A DNA stretch of 14,309 nucleotides. Source: an uncultured Gemella sp. GTDB taxonomy: Bacteria; Bacillota; Bacilli; Staphylococcales; Gemellaceae. The notes under the pieces were generated by a model. The model made no database searches, was not told the DNA's origin, and was given only the letters and a program-made list of their open reading frames with translations. Every line of letters starts with the position of its first letter. Position 1 is the first letter of the stretch. The DNA lies in contig CAKMQO010000145.1 of assembly GCA_927911695.1 (NCBI GenBank), positions 1 to 14,309 of the forward strand, read 5' to 3'. A program made the translations under genes and the position numbers. Below are positions 10,327 through 14,309 of this stretch, piece after piece.

Positions 10327-10370
10327 AGAGCAACTTAGAAAATTTATTTTTATAAGTTGCTCTTTCTTAA
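10327..10370 (+). terminator. Intrinsic terminator of the glg operon
   Basis: AGAGCAACTTA (10327-10337) pairs perfectly with TAAGTTGCTCT (10353-10363) around a 15-base loop. It is followed by TTCTTAATTTTT and begins 14 bases after the glgP stop. It separates the glycogen operon from the housekeeping genes downstream. Confidence 0.88.
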
Positions 10371-10399
10371 TTTTTATTACGGGTGAAAAATAAATATAT

Positions 10400-10427
10400 T
10401 TGTTTTTAATCATAAAGTGTATATAAA
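10400..10427 (+). promoter_or_regulatory. Candidate promoter for the tlyA-recN-rsgA-rpe group
   Basis: TTGTTT (10400-10405), 16 bases, then TATAAA (10422-10427). A second candidate is the extended -10 TGGTAAAAT at 10461-10469, which has no good -35. Because a terminator lies just upstream, a promoter is expected somewhere in 10371-10540, but which one is used is not certain. Confidence 0.35.
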
Positions 10428-10484
10428 CACGCCCTTCTCATAGATAAAAAGTTATTATTATGGTAAAATTAGGAGGAAAGACTG

Positions 10485-10517
10485 TTTGAAATTGAAAAAA
10501 TTTAAAAAAATTTCAAA
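10485..10517 (+). repeat. Hairpin-forming inverted repeat in the tlyA leader
   Basis: TTTGAAATT (10485-10493) is exactly complementary to AATTTCAAA (10509-10517), with a 15-base A/T loop. It lies between a strong AGGAGG and the tlyA ribosome site and covers the possible TTG start of a short ORF. It is weak thermodynamically because it is AT-rich. Confidence 0.35.
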
Positions 10518-10530
10518 GGAAAACAATTAG
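10486..10530 (+). CDS. Possible 14-codon leader ORF upstream of tlyA
   Basis: A strong AGGAGG (10471-10476) is followed 9 bases later by TTG, which opens MKLKKFKKISKENN and ends at TAG 10528-10530, 20 bases before the tlyA ATG. The product would be very basic (six Lys of 14). A Shine-Dalgarno this good with no gene behind it is the only reason to list it. It could be a translated leader, the stub of a lost or frame-damaged gene, or chance. I recognise no family. Confidence 0.25.
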   Translation: MKLKKFKKISKENN

Positions 10531-10550
10531 TAAATTTAAAAGAGGTAATT

Positions 10551-11360
10551 ATGGCAAAAGAGAGAGCTGATGTCCTTTGTGTGAGTCAAGGATTATTCGA
10601 ATCACGTGAAAAAGCAAAACGAGCGATAATGGCTGGTATTGTTTATAATGATAATATAAGAATCGACAAAGCAGGAGAAAAGGTTGAATCAACTGCTGAA
10701 CTAAGAATTAAAGGTAAACAGATGCCTTATGTAAGCCGTGGAGGACTTAAATTAGAAAAAGCAATTAACGAACTAAATTTTGATGTTAAAGATAAGGTAA
10801 TGATTGATATTGGATCTTCAACTGGTGGATTTACGGACTGTGCTTTACAAAATGGAGCGAAATTCGTCTATGCATTAGATGTTGGGACAAATCAACTTGT
10901 TTGGAAATTACGTAATGATGAACGTGTAAAAGTAATGGAACAAACTAATTTCAGACATTCAGTAAAAGAAGACTTTGATGTGTATGATATAGATATAGCA
11001 TCAATCGATGTTTCATTTATTTCATTATCATTGATACTACCAAATCTTGTAAAAATTATAAAAGATGGTGGAGAAGTTTGTGCGCTTGTAAAACCACAAT
11101 TCGAAGCTGGAAAAGATAAGGTAGGAAAAGGCGGAATAGTTCGAGATAAAAAAGTTCAACTTGAAGTAGTAGAAAAGGTATTACTTTTAGCAAATAGTGT
11201 TGGTTTTAGTATGACGAATCTATCTTATTCTCCAATTACAGGTGGAGAAGGGAATATCGAATTCCTAATGACATTAAAATACAATGCAACTAAAGAAGTA
11301 GAAAATAAAAATATAAATATCGAGCATATTGTAAACAATGCTCATAATCACTTTAAATAG
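10551..11360 (+). CDS. tlyA: TlyA-family rRNA 2'-O-methyltransferase (S4 domain + RrmJ/FtsJ fold)
   Basis: A 269-residue intact protein. In TlyA the family activity is 2'-O-methylation of ribosomal RNA; older annotations call it hemolysin A. An N-terminal S4 RNA-binding domain (about residues 5-60: RADVLCVSQGLFESREKAKR) leads into YVSRGGLKLEKA and the SAM-binding segment IDIGSSTGGFTDCAL (85-99). The expected K-D-K-E tetrad is present: K67, D153 (SIDVSF), K181 (LVKPQFE) and E237 (GNIEF), at nearly the same positions as in the mycobacterial enzyme. The ATG at 10551 follows AAGAGGTAATT. recN begins 11 bases after its stop, so the two probably share a transcript. The exact rRNA target in this organism is not known from sequence. 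Confidence 0.92.
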   Translation: MAKERADVLCVSQGLFESREKAKRAIMAGIVYNDNIRIDKAGEKVESTAELRIKGKQMPYVSRGGLKLEKAINELNFDVKDKVMIDIGSSTGGFTDCALQNGAKFVYALDVGTNQLVWKLRNDERVKVMEQTNFRHSVKEDFDVYDIDIASIDVSFISLSLILPNLVKIIKDGGEVCALVKPQFEAGKDKVGKGGIVRDKKVQLEVVEKVLLLANSVGFSMTNLSYSPITGGEGNIEFLMTLKYNATKEVENKNINIEHIVNNAHNHFK

Positions 11361-11371
11361 AGGAGGAGCTA

Positions 11372-13044
11372 ATGTTAATTCAGTTAAATATTAAGCAATT
11401 TGGAATAATTGAAAAAGCAACTATAGAACTCAAAAATGGTTTAACTGTCTTAAGTGGAGAAACTGGTGCTGGGAAATCAATGATTCTAGCAGCAATTTCA
11501 CAATTATCAGGTCAAAGAACCTCAACTTCTTATATTCGATATGGAGAAGATAAGGCTAGTGTAGAAGGAGTATTTGATTTTCCAAAGAGTAAGGAAGTTA
11601 AGGAAATTTTTAATGAATTAGACTTAGATTTAGAAGATGAAGTTATTGTAGTTCGTCGCGACATTTATAGTAGTGGAAAGAGTGTCTGTAGAATAAACGG
11701 AACTATAGTTAACCTATCGACATTAAAAAAAGTAGCTGCTCATTTATTAGATATCCATGAACAACACGATAATCAAGTTCTATTAGTAGAGAAAAATCAT
11801 CTTAATTTAGTAGATTCTTTTTAATCGTGAGAAAATACAACCTGTGTATATAAAATACAAAGAGAAGTATAAAGAATATCAGATAATAAAAGAAAAAATT
11901 GATAACTTAAAACAACAAGAGAGTGATGTTCTTCAAAAAGTAGATTTCTTGAAATTCCAATATAAAGAATTAAGTCAGATGAAACTAAAAAAAGAATGAA
12001 GACTTAGAACTAGAAAAAGATATTGACTATTTGGAAAACTTCGAGAAGGTGAATAATCTTGCTCATAGTATTACTGAAGGAATCGATGGAGAATATGGTG
12101 TTATTTCTAAACTAGCAGAAATTAGATCTAATCTGGGAGAGTTAACTAGATATAACTCAAACTTTGAAGAAAAGTATGAAGAAATTACAAATTTATACTA
12201 TATCTTAGATGATTTGAAATATGAAGTATCTAGTTATACTGATGTTATCGAATATGATGAAGAAAAATTAGATAGATTAATCTATAGATTAGATAAGATA
12301 AAAACTTTAGAGAAAAAATATTCAAAACCATTAAATGAGCTAATAGTTTTCACAGAAACTATAAAAGAAGAATTAGATGAGTTAGAAAATTATGAAGAGA
12401 ACTTCGAAAATTATCTAGAAGAAAGTAAAAAAATTGAAGAAGAATTAACAGCTTTAGCTGAAGAGTTAAGTTCTTTAAGAAAAGATACAGCTTTAAAATT
12501 AGAAAGACTTATCCAAGATGAGTTGAAATTCTTATATATGGAAAAAAGTACAATCAAAGTTGACTTTAGAGAAAAAGAATTCTCATCAACAGGGAAAGAC
12601 GATGTTAAGATTCTGATTAGCGCAAACTTAGGAGAACCTTTAAAATCATTATCTAAAGTAGCCTCAGGCGGTGAACTTTCTAGGGTGATGTTAGCACTAA
12701 AAATAATCTTCTCAAGAAGTATAGAGGCTACTTCAATTATCTTTGATGAAATCGATACTGGTGTAAGTGGAAGAGTATCACAACGAATGGCTGAAAAGAT
12801 GTATCAACTTGGAGTAGGATCACAAGTATTATGTATTTCGCACTTACCTCAAACGACAGCTTTGGCGGATACTAATTTACTAATTAGTAAAGAAATCATT
12901 GATAAGAGAACATTAACTGTTATAAGAGAGTTGACTGAAGAACAAAAGATTGCAGAGGTAGCAAGAATGGTATCTGGAGATACGATGACAAAACTTTCAG
13001 AAGAACACTCTATTGAAATGTTAAGATTAGCTGAAAAAAACTAA
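11372..13044 (+). CDS. recN: DNA repair protein RecN (SMC-like ATPase), two or three frameshifts
   Basis: An SMC-like ATPase that acts early in repair of DNA double-strand breaks. The ATG at 11372 follows GAGGAGG. The N-terminal half has the Walker A motif GETGAGKS (residues 29-36). The middle is charged coiled coil. The C-terminal half has the ABC signature ASGGELSR (about 430-437) and Walker B IIFDEID (about 455-461). Translation as read stops at 11822-11824. Removing one T from the run 11818-11822 and one A from the A7 run 11987-11993 joins all segments into about 556 residues, the normal length. The TAA at 13042-13044 directly follows another A7 (13034-13040). Dropping one A there would extend the end to AEKTKKEIKEKLNK and TAG 13073-13075, so the true C terminus is uncertain. 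In Bacillus an arginine repressor gene lies between the tlyA-like gene and recN; here it is absent. Confidence 0.93.
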
Positions 13045-13108
13045 AAAAGAGATAAAAGAAAAACTAAATAAGTAGTTAGTAAAAATACCGTAAAGGTAAA
13101 GGAGGACT

Positions 13109-13990
13109 ATGACTAAAGAAGGAAAAATTTTAAAAGCACTTAGTGGATTTTATTATGTAGACTGTTCTGGAGAGGTGATTACTTGTCGTGCACGAGGAAA
13201 CTTCAGAAATGAAAATATCACGCCGTTAGTAGGAGATGATGTAAAAATTCAATTAAGTGATAATAATACAGGGTATGTTGTAGAAATATTAGAAAGGAAA
13301 AATGAATTACTACGACCTAAGGTAGCAAATATAGATTATAGTATTATCGTAGTATCTGTAAAAGATCCTGAGTTTTCTAGTAAATTACTGAATAAAACGA
13401 TTTGTTTAAATGAAAATAGTAATGTAGATATCATTATTGTCTTTACAAAGCTTGATTTATTAAATGACGAAGAGCTTAATAAAATGAAAGAAATAATGAA
13501 CTATTACTATGAAATAGGATATCAAGTATTTACAAACTCTGATGAAAATATTGAAAAATTAAAACAAGTCATTTCAGAAAAGTATGTAGCTATTTCAGGA
13601 CAATCTGGAGCAGGAAAGTCGACGTTTATTAATAAGCTTGCAGAACATTTAGATCTTGAAACTGGAGAAATTTCTAAACATCTAGGACGAGGACGTCATA
13701 CAACGAGACATACGGAATTTTATCAAATCGATGATTTCTATATCGCAGATACTCCAGGATTCTCTTCATTAGATATTACATTTATTGAAAAAGAAGATTT
13801 ACAATACCTATTTAGAGAATTTCATGATTATGATTGCAAATTCAAGCCATGCAATCATATGGAGGAAATTCAATGTGGTGTTAAAGAAGCAGTAGAAAGT
13901 AAAGAAATACTAGAAAGTCGTTATGAAGACTACAAAATATTATTTACAGAAAAACAAAATCAAAAGAGAAAATATATAAAGGAGAGATAA
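13109..13990 (+). CDS. rsgA: Ribosome small-subunit-dependent GTPase RsgA
   Basis: A 293-residue intact cytoplasmic GTPase that acts in late maturation of the 30S ribosomal subunit. The N-terminal OB-fold spans about residues 1-65 (ITPLVGDDVKI). The GTPase motifs come in the circularly permuted order typical of the family: G4 TKLD (113-116), then G1 GQSGAGKST (164-172), a G2-region segment GRGRHTTRHTE, and G3 DTPGFS (214-219). The C-terminal zinc site is C243, C248, H250 and C256 (DCKFKPCNHMEEIQCGV). The ATG at 13109 follows AAAGGAGG. rpe starts one base after the stop, as in the conserved rsgA-rpe pair of Bacilli. Confidence 0.95.
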   Translation: MTKEGKILKALSGFYYVDCSGEVITCRARGNFRNENITPLVGDDVKIQLSDNNTGYVVEILERKNELLRPKVANIDYSIIVVSVKDPEFSSKLLNKTICLNENSNVDIIIVFTKLDLLNDEELNKMKEIMNYYYEIGYQVFTNSDENIEKLKQVISEKYVAISGQSGAGKSTFINKLAEHLDLETGEISKHLGRGRHTTRHTEFYQIDDFYIADTPGFSSLDITFIEKEDLQYLFREFHDYDCKFKPCNHMEEIQCGVKEAVESKEILESRYEDYKILFTEKQNQKRKYIKER

Positions 13991-13991
13991 G

Positions 13992-14309
13992 ATGAAGAAA
14001 ATATTACCTTCAATTTTATCAGCAGATTTTGCTAATTTAGAAAGAGATATTAAAGAATTAGAAAGTATTGGTATTGATATGTTTCACATCGATGTAATGG
14101 ATGGAAACTTCGTTCCAAATATTTCATTTGGATTCCCAATAATTGAATCAATCCGCCCTAAAACAGATAAAGTTTTTGATTGTCATCTTATGATTGCAAA
14201 TCCAGAAAATTACGTTGAACAATTTTGCAAAGTAGGTTGTGATATGGTATCGTTCCATATCGAAGCTACTAACCATGCAGATAGAGTTATTCAAGTAATT
14301 AAAAAAAAT
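13992..14309 (+). CDS. rpe: Ribulose-phosphate 3-epimerase, 5' part only (cut by window end)
   Basis: Interconverts ribulose-5-phosphate and xylulose-5-phosphate in the pentose phosphate pathway. The first 106 codons are present, about half of the usual ~215-residue TIM barrel. Visible motifs are LPSILSADFANLERD, FHIDVMDGNFVPNISFG (metal ligands H32 and D34) and DCHLMIANPENY (H65). The ribosome site AAGGAGAG lies inside the end of rsgA, and ATG 13992 is one base after its stop, so the genes are likely translationally coupled. The window ends in an A8 tract, still in frame. Confidence 0.95.
   Translation, partial: MKKILPSILSADFANLERDIKELESIGIDMFHIDVMDGNFVPNISFGFPIIESIRPKTDKVFDCHLMIANPENYVEQFCKVGCDMVSFHIEATNHADRVIQVIKKN

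Noticed and set aside
2159..13044. True pseudogenisation of the glycogen operon and recN
   Set aside because: All catalytic motifs and full lengths survive once single bases are corrected, and lesions are nearly all in homopolymers; error is more likely, though not proven.
13045..13108. Terminator or promoter between recN and rsgA
   Set aside because: Only 4- to 5-bp imperfect inverted repeats and no clear -35/-10 pair; nothing supportable beyond the AAAGGAGG ribosome site.

Overview
The window is AT-rich, low-GC DNA with strong Shine-Dalgarno sites. It carries a separate GlgD protein beside GlgC, which is typical of Bacillota, and an rsgA-rpe pair ordered as in Bacilli. I infer a member of the Bacilli, possibly Gemella-like or a relative; the genus is a guess from style and gene content, not proven. 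This looks like chromosomal carbon-storage and housekeeping DNA. I see no phage, transposase, CRISPR array, tRNA or rRNA.

Layout. (1) Positions 1-1825, minus strand: a GH13 alpha-glycosidase of the neopullulanase/cyclomaltodextrinase type, running off the left edge. (2) Positions 1826-2158: a divergent control region with a near-consensus extended -10 promoter for the glycogen operon, a leader inverted repeat, and a perfect 18-bp cre/LacI-family-type palindrome just before the first ribosome site. (3) Positions 2159-10313, plus strand: glgB, glgC, glgD, glgA and glgP, closed by a clear intrinsic terminator at 10327-10370. (4) Positions 10371-14309, plus strand: a short leader, then a TlyA-family rRNA methyltransferase, recN, rsgA and the start of rpe.

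How the genes work together. GlgC with GlgD makes ADP-glucose, GlgA polymerises it, GlgB adds alpha-1,6 branches, and GlgP releases glucose-1-phosphate from glycogen. The divergent GH13 enzyme probably degrades maltodextrins, limit dextrins or cyclodextrins. The palindrome suggests carbon-catabolite or maltose-type control. The downstream genes serve ribosome modification and maturation (TlyA, RsgA), DNA break repair (RecN) and the pentose phosphate pathway (Rpe).

The most striking property is that six of the ten genes are interrupted by single-base frameshifts, at least 12 in total. They lie mostly in short homopolymers (three in A7 runs), and family-typical protein continues directly in the next frame each time. 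glgD, tlyA and rsgA read cleanly. Sequencing or assembly indel error explains this better than real decay. I found no convincing new biological system. The best leads are regulatory: the operator palindrome, the glgB leader repeat, the long-range inverted repeat between glgD and glgA, and a possible 14-codon leader ORF with a hairpin before tlyA.
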